Shown here: positions 1-10,848 of the stretch, one piece after another
Position numbering within the stretch: position 1 is the first letter of the stretch
Layout: every line of letters starts with the position of its first letter
Source of the DNA: Mycoemilia scoparia
Taxonomy: Eukaryota; Kickxellomycota; Kickxellomycetes; Kickxellales; Kickxellaceae
Direction of reading: 5' to 3'
Length of the DNA: 64,000 nucleotides
Assembly: GCA_027575805.1 (NCBI GenBank)
Contig: JANBPU010000075.1
Location: 1 to 64,000, forward strand
Program-made: the position numbers and the translations under genes
Notes under the pieces: model-generated
What the model saw: only the letters and a program-made list of their open reading frames with translations
Databases searched by the model: none
Told to the model about the DNA's origin: nothing

Positions 1-750
1 TTAGCTAATTTTTATTAGTGTCATTATAAGTTTATCTTTTAATGTTTTCTTTCAAGAATAAAACAATTATATATCTGGACTATAACAGATTTCACGATAA
101 AATGGCTTTTTTCAGCACCTTGATTTTGTTATTTTTTTGTCTATGAAACTAGATTTTAAAGTATTTTTGCTTCAAGGGTTACCATGCAAGCACATTTCAC
201 TGATAAACTATATACATTATTGCAGTTAGATTTATTGAAAACATAGAAGGCTGATTTTCTATACAGGATATACTCGTATAATTTATATCTTATCATGTGA
301 TTGGCAAGATCAGGCATTCAGCACCAATGTATCTATAAAATGTCCATAAGGAAATCTCCACCCAAATGAACAATGGATTATATTTACCTTGTGCTGAGAC
401 AATGATACAAGGCACTTGATTGTACTATCTTAAACTCACGCCGTGGGAAAGCAACTACTGTTTTGTGGATTAGGGGGTGACATGGCACTGATCTGGTCAA
501 GTGACCTCCTTTGCTATCTGGTCAATTAGTTCTACCTAACCACATTTGAGGATCTAATGTGTAAACAAGTCGGACCTTTATGGTGAAACAACCCTGACCC
601 TGATTTCATTTGAGCACGGGACACCTTAAATATTGGTGTCGGATCTTGCCCAAGGATATTTGAAGTGAGCCCCATGCCCAACTACCCTAAAACCCTTGCC
701 TTTACTTTTGTTTTAGACAGATTTGTTTTGATACCTACATTTTTGCTACC
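1..750. other. gene-free left edge
   Basis: No open frame with coding character and no RNA gene was recognised. The part from about 560 to 750 is the presumable promoter and leader of the HIBADH gene that starts at 751. Confidence 0.5.
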
Positions 751-2075
751 ATGATTTCCCAAAGCCTTCGCCAAAGTTTTGCCTATAGAGGCACAACATA
801 TAGTAAGTTAATCGCCAATATATATGTATGTATATATACGTAGTAGCACCACCCCAATCCACTGACTGATATACTTGTCTATAGAACTCTCCAATGTCTG
901 CATTAATAGAATGTTTTGTAAGTTATACTGCCAACAAGCATCTCAATACAATACAACATTCGTAGTATAAATGCATGCATATAGACATCACTATACTAAC
1001 CAGCACTATTAAACAATGATAGCCACAACTAGAGCTCCATCCAGTAGTGAGGAGGTAGGAATATGACTTTTCTTTGTAATATTCTTTAATGCAGACATAC
1101 AGACTTGATCTAACCTTCTGAGGCTTATTTATATGCAATGACAACGTGTAGACATATGGATTCATAGGCCTGGGACAAATGGGCTACCACATGGCCAATA
1201 ATCTGTACAAAAACTCTGGAAAGAATCTTGTCGTCTATGATATCAACCCAAAGGCGGTCTCCAGGTTCATCGAGTATAACAAACAGCAAAGCAGCAATGA
1301 TTCCTTGAGGATCGAGGTTGCATCTTCCCCCAGAGAGGTGGCTGAGAAATCATCCTTTATAATGACAATGCTTCCAGAGTCGCCACATATCAAGGAGGCC
1401 TATTTGGGCGAAAAGGGTATTCTGAGTGGTATCTCTCCAGGCAAAATCTGCGTCGATTCCAGCACCATAGAACCAACGGTTTCGTTAGAAGTGACCAAAG
1501 AGGTTGCAAAGGCATCAGCCATAGGTGTAGATGGTCCTGTTTCTGGAGGAGTCATGGGTGCTGAGGCTGGTACTTTGACTTTCATGGTCGGTGCCCCAGA
1601 AAAATCAATAGTGGAGCGTGTTGAGCCAGCCCTTCTAAGCATGGGAAAGAATGTTGTCCATTGCGGCGATTTGGGCACTGGACTCATTGCAAAGATCTGC
1701 AACAACCTCTTGCTCGCCGTGACGATGGTGGGTGCATGTGAGGCCCTCCACCTTGGTACCAAGCTAGGTATGGATCCCAAGCTCCTCTCGTCCATAATGA
1801 ACATTTCATCTGGACGTAGTTGGACAATCGACACTGCCAACCCTATTCCTGGATACCTACCCAACTCACCCAGCTCGAAGGGCTATGAAGGCGGATTCGC
1901 CATTAAGCTCATTCTTAAGGATGTTGGTCTTGCGATGAGTGCAGCCAAAGACACCAAGTCTTCCATGATGGCAAGCGCTCTAACCGAGCAAATATACCGC
2001 CATGTTTCCAACTATGAGCAGTATTCGAATAAAGATTTCAGTGTCCTTTACAAATGGCTTAAAGAGAACAAGTAG
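751..2075 (+). CDS. 3-hydroxyisobutyrate dehydrogenase, mitochondrial
   Basis: Oxidises 3-hydroxyisobutyrate to methylmalonate semialdehyde with NAD+ in mitochondrial valine breakdown. Four exons keep frame: 751-802, 885-917, 1023-1054, 1152-2075, giving 346 aa, close to the usual length of about 335. The first three mini-exons code a Ser/Arg/Thr-rich leader (MISQSLRQSFAYRG...) that looks like a mitochondrial targeting peptide. Exon 4 opens with the Rossmann motif GFIGLGQMG. The substrate loop DGPVSGG and the catalytic-Lys segment GTGLIAKICNN are intact. The gene converges on NOM1, with 134 bp between the stop codons. The family is certain. The two tiny exons 2 and 3 are inferred from splice sites and frame. 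Confidence 0.92.
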
Positions 2076-2209
2076 AGATAACTACAATGACGCCTTTGGT
2101 AATATACGAGTTCAATAACCATAGCTAATGTATACACAGACATATAGAATCAGATGTTCTAGCTTTTTATAGAGCTTTTATTGAAGTAAAGCCTGAAATA
2201 CACATTCTG

Positions 2210-5200
2210 TTACATTAAAGCTTCCGAGCTACTTTCTTTTTGCAAAACCTCTTTCACGATACGATAGCACCACTTCACTACTTTCTTTTCCTCGTCATTT
2301 TCCAGCTTTGAACCTGACTTTACAAAGTGGTGAAGGAAAAAGGTAATTCCTTTGCTTAGTGATGGAATTACAGCAGCCCTGCTAAATATTTCTTGAAGGT
2401 TATTTGAGTCCTCTTTGGTCATTCCTTTAAATAGCAAGAATACCTGGTTAAACATCAACTCAAAGAATATCCGCGCCTTTTCCTGGAGTTTTGGGAAGGT
2501 GACGGTCTATAAAACGGCAGTCAAGAAATTGCTTTAGAAATATTAATTCATATGAGTTATTATTTTTGAAGGGTGAAAGTTTACTAGTACAACTGGACAT
2601 CCATTTGGCTGTGATTGCCCCTATAAATATTCACCTTCAAAAATTATGATCCATTTACTAACAGATGGTGATCACCAATTTGGCTGTGGTAGCCCGTATG
2701 ATCTTTAGCCACCAAAAGTCACCCTTCAAAAATTATGATCCATATGGTAATGAATTAAAGCTATGCTATATATTATTACGCAGATACATACCTTTAATAC
2801 TGTCAAGGAAAGCGACTGCTTTCCAAGCATCCAGCCATAAAACTTTGCAGTGTTGACTATCCTTCTTAGTGGCACCTGCTTATGAGTCCCATCACCAAAA
2901 CCAATATCATCATCAACACCCCCAGCGGATCCAATTCTACCCAGACCGCCAACATCAGTTTCCCCAATGTCTCTCATGAAATCCCATAGCGTGTACTGCA
3001 GTGTGATCTTGTGGCTATAATCGAGCCCACATAAGCTTTGCGCAATCAGGGGATAATATAGATTGAATACCTTCTCTTGACAACAGCAATGAAGCAGCAC
3101 ACGGATTATCTCTCTCTGCTGAACCTCCTTGAGCCCAAGACGCATAAGCCTTTCAAATGCGTCTGTGTAGTCCTCACTGCTCATTATGGTCACAAATATG
3201 CTCTTTCGCACATCTGTGTTCATATGGTGCTTCTTTGCCAGTCTCAGAAGCTTCTGCGTTGCAACATTTTCCTTATCCAACTCGGATTTTGGTAAAGATA
3301 CAGCATTATCATTTGCATTTGAGTTGGTGTCGCCATTTCCGACCCAAGATGAGCCAACAAGCCACCATTTACCCTTTGTTTTGCTGTCTCTGATGTCCCG
3401 CAAGCCGATATTGATGGGTTCGCTCATGATCACTATTTAAAAGGATGAAAAGAACTTAGTTGTAGTTGACTATAGAATGGTTGATAATATAAGCATTATA
3501 TATATATCAACATATGGTCAAAGTTCACAAAGCCTTAGGCAAAATGGTGGGTCCTCAGGAGTAGTATCATACCAAATGAATGATGATTGGGTCAAAATCT
3601 GAGGGACAATTTCTGCCTCCCATAGATTCGACCACTAGTGAAATTTTGCCATAAAGTGAAAAGGATAAACTTACCTGTGCGTTTCTTTGAAAGATTGGCA
3701 ATAAACTTCAAAAGACGTGCTACATTATCCGCATTGGCGCCCATGGTTCGCTTGAGGCGGTTATTCTTCAAGTTAGACAGCGTCTCAATCATAAACTTGC
3801 AGCGCGTGTTATTTTCCAGGCTTTTGGATTCAGAAAACGAGTTGTTTACTCCAATGATGATTTCTTTGAGCTTCAGCGGATCGTCTTTGCGAAGATCAAC
3901 CCCCGAAACTATAAAAAGAATTAAGCTTCTGTTAAATGGAACTCTAGTTTATTTTGTAATAGTTTTGACCATTATATCTTACTTTGTATGATTTTAAGTA
4001 ATAGTTCGGCTGTGAACTCGTTCAAATTATTGGCACATAGTGTCATAACGTCATAGACCAGCTGGCTTGTAACCACCTTGAAGTTGTACAGTTCCGATAA
4101 GAAGGCAACCAAGTTCGTACAGTCCTTCCCCATGTTCATGGCAAAGTCTTCATCGACCGCACCATTAGCTTTATTTATATGCTCGATGTTGGAATTGAAT
4201 GTGTCTTCGAATTGCTCCATAAGACTTTGTACAAGATTTGCACCTAATTTTTTAAAAAGCGAGTTTCGTTTGTAAAGACAAGGTTACTTTGCATGTTGAA
4301 TGTGATATAGAGGCCAAGCTACCTACCAGCTTCGAGGCCAACGATCTTGTAAATAGCGCTGACAAAAGCAGCGTTAATACACAGGAAGGTGCCCAACATG
4401 TGTATGCGTGATCGGATTGACTGAATAACAGCTCTTGTTAGGATCTCATTGACATCTCCTCGCGAGAATCTAAAGTAGATATTTTCTATCTCGCCTATGA
4501 TGGACTCCATATTTGACTCGCTAAGCCTGTTGATTTGACCTTGCACCAATCTTCTGATCTTCATTAGCTTCTGATCGTTACTATCCTGACCCATCATCTT
4601 GGCCCGCAGACTGGGTGGAATGTATTTGCTTGCTGTTGTCGGTGTCGTTGTTGGCTCTGGCTCCTTAGCTGGAACCTCATCTTTCTGAGATTCCTTTGTG
4701 TTATTTGGGGAAAGTCTGGAATCATCGGCTTTTTCGATATACCCATCGTCTTCATCGCTTGCTGCAGAACTGTCGTCATTACTCTCTGGACTTTCTAAAA
4801 CTTCATTTTCTTCTTCAATGTCCTCTTCACTCTGTGCTGATTCAGAATCGCTTTCGCTGTACTCTTCCACTTCTTCATCACTTAGATCAGCCTCAAGGTT
4901 ACCAGCTTCTGATGACTCTGTTGGCTTTTTGGTGTTATTTCTCAAACCCCCTGATCCAAAGCTTATTCCTTCTAACAAAAAGTCAAGCCCATCATCCGCG
5001 AATCCCTTTGATAACCCCTTCCCTTGCTTAATTTTCAATTTCTTTTCTAATCTCCGCATTTCCATTTCTTCTGGATCTCGATATCCTGCCGAACCATCCT
5101 CTCCAACAGCAAGCCCCGGATCGACCAAGTTTGATTTGCTCAGCAAATTATACAGTTTTGGGTTCTTTTTTGCCAGCTTGGCCATTTTCTCCTGATCGGT

Positions 5201-5680
5201 GGTCTGATCCTCTTCACGTCTACGCTTGTCGCCAATCTTGTTATGCACATCCTTTTTAGGCCCCTGTTTCTGTGTCAATGGCTCTTGATCCGCGATAGAA
5301 ATCTAAAGCAATTTATCATATGTAAAAAACCATCGTCATCAACATAAGCACCCTGATCCGCATATATATATATTCTCTACATTAATAGCAATTTAATGAT
5401 GTTTACCTTTCTATTATTAAGGTTTTTCCTCTGCTTCTTTTCTAGACGGGATTGCTTTCTTGCTTTCTTTCTCACTGAGGCCGCATTCTTGAATTTTTTG
5501 CTGAAATTCCGTTTGTCGCTATTATCTTTGTTATTTTTGAAGGGTTAATGTTTTACTACTTTGCATCATACTGTATATGGACCTATATATAACATCAAAA
5601 TATACCAGCATACCTGTATTTCTTTCTAGTTCAGCAACTATATCCTCAGGTAACTGTGCTGTCTTGTTCTTTTTTCTCAT
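2210..5680 (-). CDS. Nucleolar MIF4G/MA3 protein (NOM1/Sgd1 family)
   Basis: Nucleolar factor of small-subunit ribosome biogenesis, known in the family to recruit the DEAD-box helicase eIF4A3/Fal1. Seven exons in frame: 5614-5680, 5407-5525, 4327-5302, 3983-4243, 3675-3908, 2792-3432, 2210-2506, giving 864 aa (yeast Sgd1 is about 900). The N-terminus is Lys/Arg-rich (SVRKKARKQSRLEKKQRK), followed by an acidic Ser/Glu/Asp tract. The MIF4G domain follows, with the ISGVDLR and LKNNRLKR motifs in exon 5, and then the MA3 domain in exon 6 (SIFVTIMSSEDYTDAFERL). The introns are unusual. Intron 6 (2507-2791) holds a dimeric MITE, intron 1 (5526-5613) starts at a MITE end, and intron 5 (3433-3674) holds a copy of a second repeat. 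Confidence 0.93.
2551..2744. mobile_element. MITE, dimeric copy inside a NOM1 intron
   Basis: Starts TA-TGAGTTATTATTTTTGAAGGG and ends CCCTTCAAAAATTATGATCCA-TA. A third terminus-like segment (CCTTCAAAAATTATGATCCA) lies inside at about 2635-2654, so this is two element bodies sharing a junction. Both bodies carry the family core TTTGGCTGTG. It lies wholly within intron 6 of the NOM1 gene. Confidence 0.8.
3513..3617. repeat. Second dispersed repeat, copy A
   Basis: Contains AAAATGGTGGGTCCTCAGGA and GGTCAAAATCTGAGGGACAA, matching positions 8538-8645 and 24678-24757 with many differences. It sits in intron 5 of NOM1. No terminal inverted repeat is obvious, so the class is unknown. Confidence 0.5.
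5528..5580. mobile_element. MITE remnant at the NOM1 intron 1 acceptor
   Basis: One terminus (TTATTTTTGAAGGGT) is clear. The other end is not recognisable. It abuts the 3' splice site of NOM1 intron 1, whose acceptor is the less common AAG. Confidence 0.55.
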
Positions 5681-6661
5681 TTTTCTGATACAAAAAACTA
5701 GTGTAAAAATTGCTTTTCAAGCCAAGAAACATGAGCCAGCACAATAAACTTTATTTGCTCTCACATTTGGGAACTTGATCAGCGTGATCATAAAATTATA
5801 ACGATCAGATCAATCCATGCTCCAGGACGAGGCTTGAGTCTGATTTAATCGGCGGGGGTGGCCAAAATCAGGCAAGAGGGAAGGTAGTCTGAAATTATCG
5901 GAAAACGAGCCGACCGAGAAAATTGGAGTGTGATGCTCGGGCCAATTACGAGCCGAGCCGATTTGGGCGATTGTTTGATTGATGTGTAGTGGAAATTTTT
6001 TAGGGTGCTTCAATGCGACTGTAGGCATCGTATGCTGTGCCAGAGATTGGCGCCTTGTCTCATAGACCACACGCGCGTTTTTTGATGAGGCTGGTATTCT
6101 TTGTTAAGAATTGTGTGTAGTGCGTTGATTCAGTGATGCGTGTGTATGGGCCAAGGAGGTGCCGCCGTTATGTTTCAAGTTTTAAATAGCCAAAGTCATT
6201 TTCTTCACAGTGCATCCTCATTACAGTTGCCCATGCGTACCTAATAATGAATAAAATACCACCTTTTTCCAGCACATAATCTTTAAATACCAGGCGTTGG
6301 GCTCTCCCTTTCATTCTAGCAAACCAATTTCCGCGTATCGATTTTTTCTCTAGAAGCGTTTAAGCTCCTTCTGCTCTGTCTACTTTTTGTTCCAGGTGAT
6401 CCTTGTATTTTTCTATCATCTTAACTCCAGTAATTTTCGATAGACCAACTCCTAAATAGGAACACGACTCTTGCTCAGGAACAAACACACTGTGTACTCA
6501 CACGCAAACTTTCAGTCTGGCGTATCACCCAGTTCACACATACGAACCACACTATAGTATTCGCCCTCTTGATCACTTTCTCATTCTCTCACGCTTTGTC
6601 CACAGCTGCTCACCCTCTAAACAACAAAAAAACAACATTCGACCCCTCAGTTCATACCAAA
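5681..6661. other. Divergent intergenic region NOM1 / unknown protein
   Basis: About 1 kb between two divergent start codons. The right half (about 6300-6660) is pyrimidine-rich and resembles a long leader or promoter. No RNA gene or conserved frame was recognised. Confidence 0.5.
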
Positions 6662-7192
6662 ATGTGCGTTCTACCAAGTATGGTCTCTCACTCAGTTGGC
6701 ATGGCTCCAACTAACTTCACTGTTACAGGTGACTTCAGCTGTTCTGATACCTCCATTGACTCAGGCGCTTACATGCGTCCTCGTTCCCAGACCGTTCCAG
6801 AGCTATACGCCAATGATGCTACTAACACCATGCAAAGGGCTGAGCCTGGACATTCTCAGGCTTTTGGTGGCAGTGCTCACAACAACATGGTATCCAACCC
6901 ACAGCTTCAGCACTATCCCAGCGACCAGTCTCTTAGTCGCAAATGGGCACCAAAGCGGGCACTCGAGGACTACACTGACCAAGAATCAAACGGTCTTCAC
7001 GAGTCAACCTTGATTCAGCCAGGAAACCCACGCTATCCATTCTCAACGAATAGCTGTGACGGTCAGCAGCTTCCACCATTACAGCAACAAAACGTTTCAG
7101 ACTGCCAGGTTGATAGCCTGTGTGGGTTCTCCATGTCTCTCCCCTGCAGCAAACGCCAAAAGGTTGCCTTTGGAACACAGACACACTCCTAA
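6662..7192 (+). CDS. Unknown Ser/Gln/Asn-rich protein
   Basis: Not recognised. A single exon of 176 aa from the ATG at 6662 (context CCAAAATGTG). The frame stays open upstream to an ATG at 6569, which would give 207 aa. The lower start is preferred because of its better context and the pyrimidine-rich leader before it. The composition is low-complexity and polar, with several Met, Pro and Gln. Two basic patches (RKWAPKR near residue 97 and KRQK near the C-terminus) could serve nuclear localisation. No signal peptide or membrane segment is seen. The long T/C-rich leader and isolated position suggest a regulated gene, but no function can be assigned. Confidence 0.6.
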   Translation: MCVLPSMVSHSVGMAPTNFTVTGDFSCSDTSIDSGAYMRPRSQTVPELYANDATNTMQRAEPGHSQAFGGSAHNNMVSNPQLQHYPSDQSLSRKWAPKRALEDYTDQESNGLHESTLIQPGNPRYPFSTNSCDGQQLPPLQQQNVSDCQVDSLCGFSMSLPCSKRQKVAFGTQTHS

Positions 7193-8706
7193 GTATTCTC
7201 TCTTGCTGCCTCGTTGGCATCAGAACAACCAAGGTGGCTATCTCACGCTTAAATTAAATTACACTTTCCGCTAATCATAGACCGCTCAGCACATACATAC
7301 CTGCTTAATTGTTCACGATTTACCACAGCATACTCGTGTGCTACTTTTCAAGCATTGATGATGGGCTTTCTTATTTTCTTTGTATTACTACTATTTTTCT
7401 CTGCCTTTGGTCCAATCATATCTATCTCAAGATATGCTATAACCGACTTTATTCATATTTATTATTTTGTTTGAAAAATATCCAATGTATTGAATTCCAA
7501 TCGCAAGGAATGCCATGCTCCTATTTATTCAATGATTATATTTCGCTTGTCCATCTAGATTGTGATAAGCCACTATAAAAAAGACATTCCTTGTATTGCT
7601 GCTGCTTTATCACACACAGAAAAGCTACTGATGCTGTTGGCTTTTGCCCTTTGGTCTACCTTATGTATTACTATGCATTCGCAAGCCAAGTTCAATTTCC
7701 ACGCTAATAGTGGCTTGCATCAAAAAGGCCAGTGCTTTGTTCATTTTAGATTTACTGTAATGCCAATATTTTACTGTAATTCTTTATCGAAGTGCCAAAA
7801 AGAACTACTAAAGGACTTCTTTGCTTTATGAAAAACACCATCTTATTGGTTAATGGCCTTTTTGTATGCTTGTATTGGGAATTAGATAAAATTATATCAA
7901 AATAAGATTAAGCTATAGTTTTAATAGCTAAAACAGCCGAGGTTATTGGGTTAATGACCACATCTTATGGAAGAACCAACACCTGCCAGAGTCTCCTCTA
8001 AAAGCATACCAGAACAGTATCTCTATCTAATACAAGCCTAAATATATGGCCTATGGGCTAACATTTTCAGGAATATATTTGTATGCACCATTTGGTTCAT
8101 TCTTAATGGAGAACCTGCCATCTGTACTCTTAGCTTTGTTGCTGTTTCATTTTATTGAGTACCCAGTGCTTTTAGGCTTATTAAATGGCCAATATCAAAG
8201 TATGGCCGTAATTATTTTCATCATGCAGCTTTAAAAGAAAATGCTCAAAATGCTTTCATGTAGTTTCTATAGCGCTATTTATGACACAGTGCCTTTGGAA
8301 CACACACACACACACACATACACACATACAGCTTGAATATTTGGCTAAAGCGCAGTTTTATATTATATATGTTTAAGAAGAGCTTGTCAAGCAGACAGAG
8401 GTTGCACAATACCAATTAAAACCACGATGGTTATGAATATACGAATTTAAATATGTGGCTGTGCCTGATAAGACGCCGTGTACGTTGAATATACATCGAC
8501 TTTCCAATATTTGTGATGTTCAAAAGGATAACATAAGATCAAAATTCACAAGGGAGATTAGACAAAAATGGTGGGTCTCCAGGAATTACATATTAAATAC
8601 CCTGTCGTTGGACTAAAATCTGATGATGAGAACACATTTCTGTCTATTTCACACATCATTGCAATTGAAAGTTAACCAACCACATAATATGAAAATTGTT
8701 TTGAAA
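7193..8706. other. Gene-poor interval
   Basis: AT-rich. Several short frames are present without family resemblance. It contains a (CA)n microsatellite at about 8301-8316 and the second-repeat copy at 8538-8645. Nothing else is supported. Confidence 0.5.
8538..8645. repeat. Second dispersed repeat, copy B
   Basis: Shares AAAATGGTGGGTCTCCAGGA and TTGGACTAAAATCTGATGAT with the copies at 3513-3617 and 24678-24757. It is diverged, with no clear ends. Confidence 0.5.
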
Positions 8707-9069
8707 CTATATTGACATAAAGGTAGACACAGCTAATTGATAAAAAGATGAATTGCAACATTCGTGCTCGTGATGATCACGAATGCATTGTCTGAAGGGA
8801 TATAGGATTTTAGTGGGGCGATGCGACAAATCTTGGAAAGTTGAAGATGTGGGAGCACCTACTATGCGGTAGCTAAATACCGAGGTCAAGTAGTCAAAGC
8901 AATAATAAAAACAAATGCTTAGTTTTTAGCAGATTATTGATATAGATTACATGGGGAGCAGTCTCATAGTATACTAAACCAAGAGAGCTACGTGTATTGA
9001 CAACTTACAAACCGCGACGAGTATATCGAGGTATTGGCTAGTATGATTGTTGATAACATTGGGCGGCAT
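8707..9069 (-). CDS. Doubtful small three-exon gene
   Basis: A model that keeps frame across two introns: exons 9009-9069, 8913-8973, 8707-8872, giving 95 aa. It starts MPPNVINNHTSQYLDILVAV and ends with a short His/Cys-rich segment (DHHEHECC) before STFMSI and a stop. The first donor is good (GTAAGT); the second (GTTTTT) is poor. No family is recognised. It may be a true small gene, a relic or chance. Confidence 0.25.
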
Positions 9070-10848
9070 GGTGGAATTGGTTTTGGGAATCGTTTTCTTG
9101 GTGGAATCATAGTGAGTGCTCCAAAAGTCAATATCTACCTAATATTTACAAAGTGTTAAAACGAGATATATAGAGGGCCGAAAAGAAAAATAGCAGTGCG
9201 TGTGTTGCCTGTTGGGAAACCATGGGTATCAAAGGCCTTTATATATGGATACTTACCCACGCAGAAATAGTCAATGTTCACCAGTTCTCAAAGCCTGTTC
9301 CCATAAAATTGCCCTTGTGGTAGGCACGTATTAGCGAAGGTAGTCATCATAGAAATTACTGTCTATATGTCCCAGCCAATGGCAGCTAAAGTGTTCCATG
9401 TGGTTGCTGCCACCACGAAGACTGAGGCGGTGGTGGCTGAAGTAGCACATAGTTTTCATCCCCCCAAGCTAACACAAGCTTGTGGGCTGACTGATAGCCG
9501 CTGATGGAATAACAATGCTGAATCTTTTGTACTTTTCTAAAATAGAAGGTAGCTGGGCCAAATAATGAAGCGTATTCAATAAGCCTTCTGCTTGTTCCCA
9601 TCAACAATACAACCTATTCCAAGATGCTTGCCTTGTTTCCATGTATTTGTATTTTATGGAAAATCACGTAAAAGAGCTGTGTGTTTGGCGTATCACAATG
9701 TTTGCGACTCTTGGTGCTGTATGTAAAAAAATAGTTCTAACGACCTGGATAAACGGAAAAACCAACAAACCGAGCACAATCCTTGGCTTTTGTCTTGTGA
9801 CAATATTCGATGTCTTTTAAAACACCGACAATCAAATATCATTTGCTTGTGATGGATGATGGCGGCCGCGACTCAGATAAACCCAGATGATGCTGCTTCT
9901 GGTCGTGAACCATCTCTCAGAATAGAAACCCAAATATATTATATAAAACGCACAGTTGGTAGCATTGAACCATAGAGTGGGTTTGTAACATACTAAGCTG
10001 TCATAATACGATTTAAGGTGTTTGTGGATATACAACCGAAATCCAACAAGGGTTGAGAGATACATGTCTAGATATTGCACATTTGGGAGATTATTTTTGA
10101 AGGCATTAAATCAGATTATACATAACAATGCATTGACCAATATGGATCATAGTTTTTGAAGTGAGAATGGTTATAGGGGAAATCCCAGCCAAATGAGTGA
10201 CTCTATAGCCCTTCAAAAAAAACGATCCATATGTCCTCTCATAAACGCTATACTATAAAGCGGCATGGATTATGTTTTGGTGTTTGAGCCCTAGATTATA
10301 ATAGTGGGTCCGTTTTAGAGCAAACTAAAAATTTAAATCGGCTCTACAAAATATGCATACTTGTAAATTTAACTATCACAACTTTTCTTTTTTGGGTACA
10401 CTATCCTTGGCTTTGAAAACAAAAAACTATACTATAAAAAACAAAACTATAAAAAAGACTACTGTATAACAAAACCATGAGTACCAAACTATGTAGTAAT
10501 ATGGTGGTCAAAGATGGGCCAGAGACCTTCTTTTAGGAAACATGCAATCAGGGCTCGGTAACCAGAGGGAATATAGATAATGAATAATTAAGAGCTTGGT
10601 GCATATCAATTAGGGAGATTTGGGATATAAAAGGTCAGCGTAGTATTTTAGTTTCTGTGCGAGATCACAGAAAAAGGAATATAAAATGAGCCTGAAGGGT
10701 GCAAGACATGGATGGCAAAAGTTCCGCATTCACTTTAGCACGGATGAGAGAGCATAGAATAGAGAGATTGTAAAAATGTTATTATTCGAAGAGCCAGAGA
10801 CTGTGGTTCCGATTTTTGCCATATGATAAGAGTGTAATTGGAGTATCT
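9070..10848. other. Gene-free interval with one MITE
   Basis: No convincing coding frame or RNA gene. It holds the MITE at about 10090-10233 and, towards 10848, the 3' flank of the transportin gene. Confidence 0.5.
10090..10233. mobile_element. MITE, degenerate dimeric copy
   Basis: A left fragment (TTATTTTTGAAGGCA) is followed by a second body from about 10140 (TGGATCATAGTTTTTGAAGT) ending CCCTTCAAAAAAAACGATCCA-TA. The second body shares an internal deletion with the right half of the copy at 61789-61966. Confidence 0.7.

Noticed and set aside
1400..1864. 154-codon minus-strand frame
   Set aside because: Lies entirely antisense to HIBADH exon 4, which has all family motifs; a shadow frame.
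4698..5195. 165-codon plus-strand Ser-rich frame
   Set aside because: Antisense to the acidic Ser/Glu tract of NOM1; its composition is the complement of that tract.
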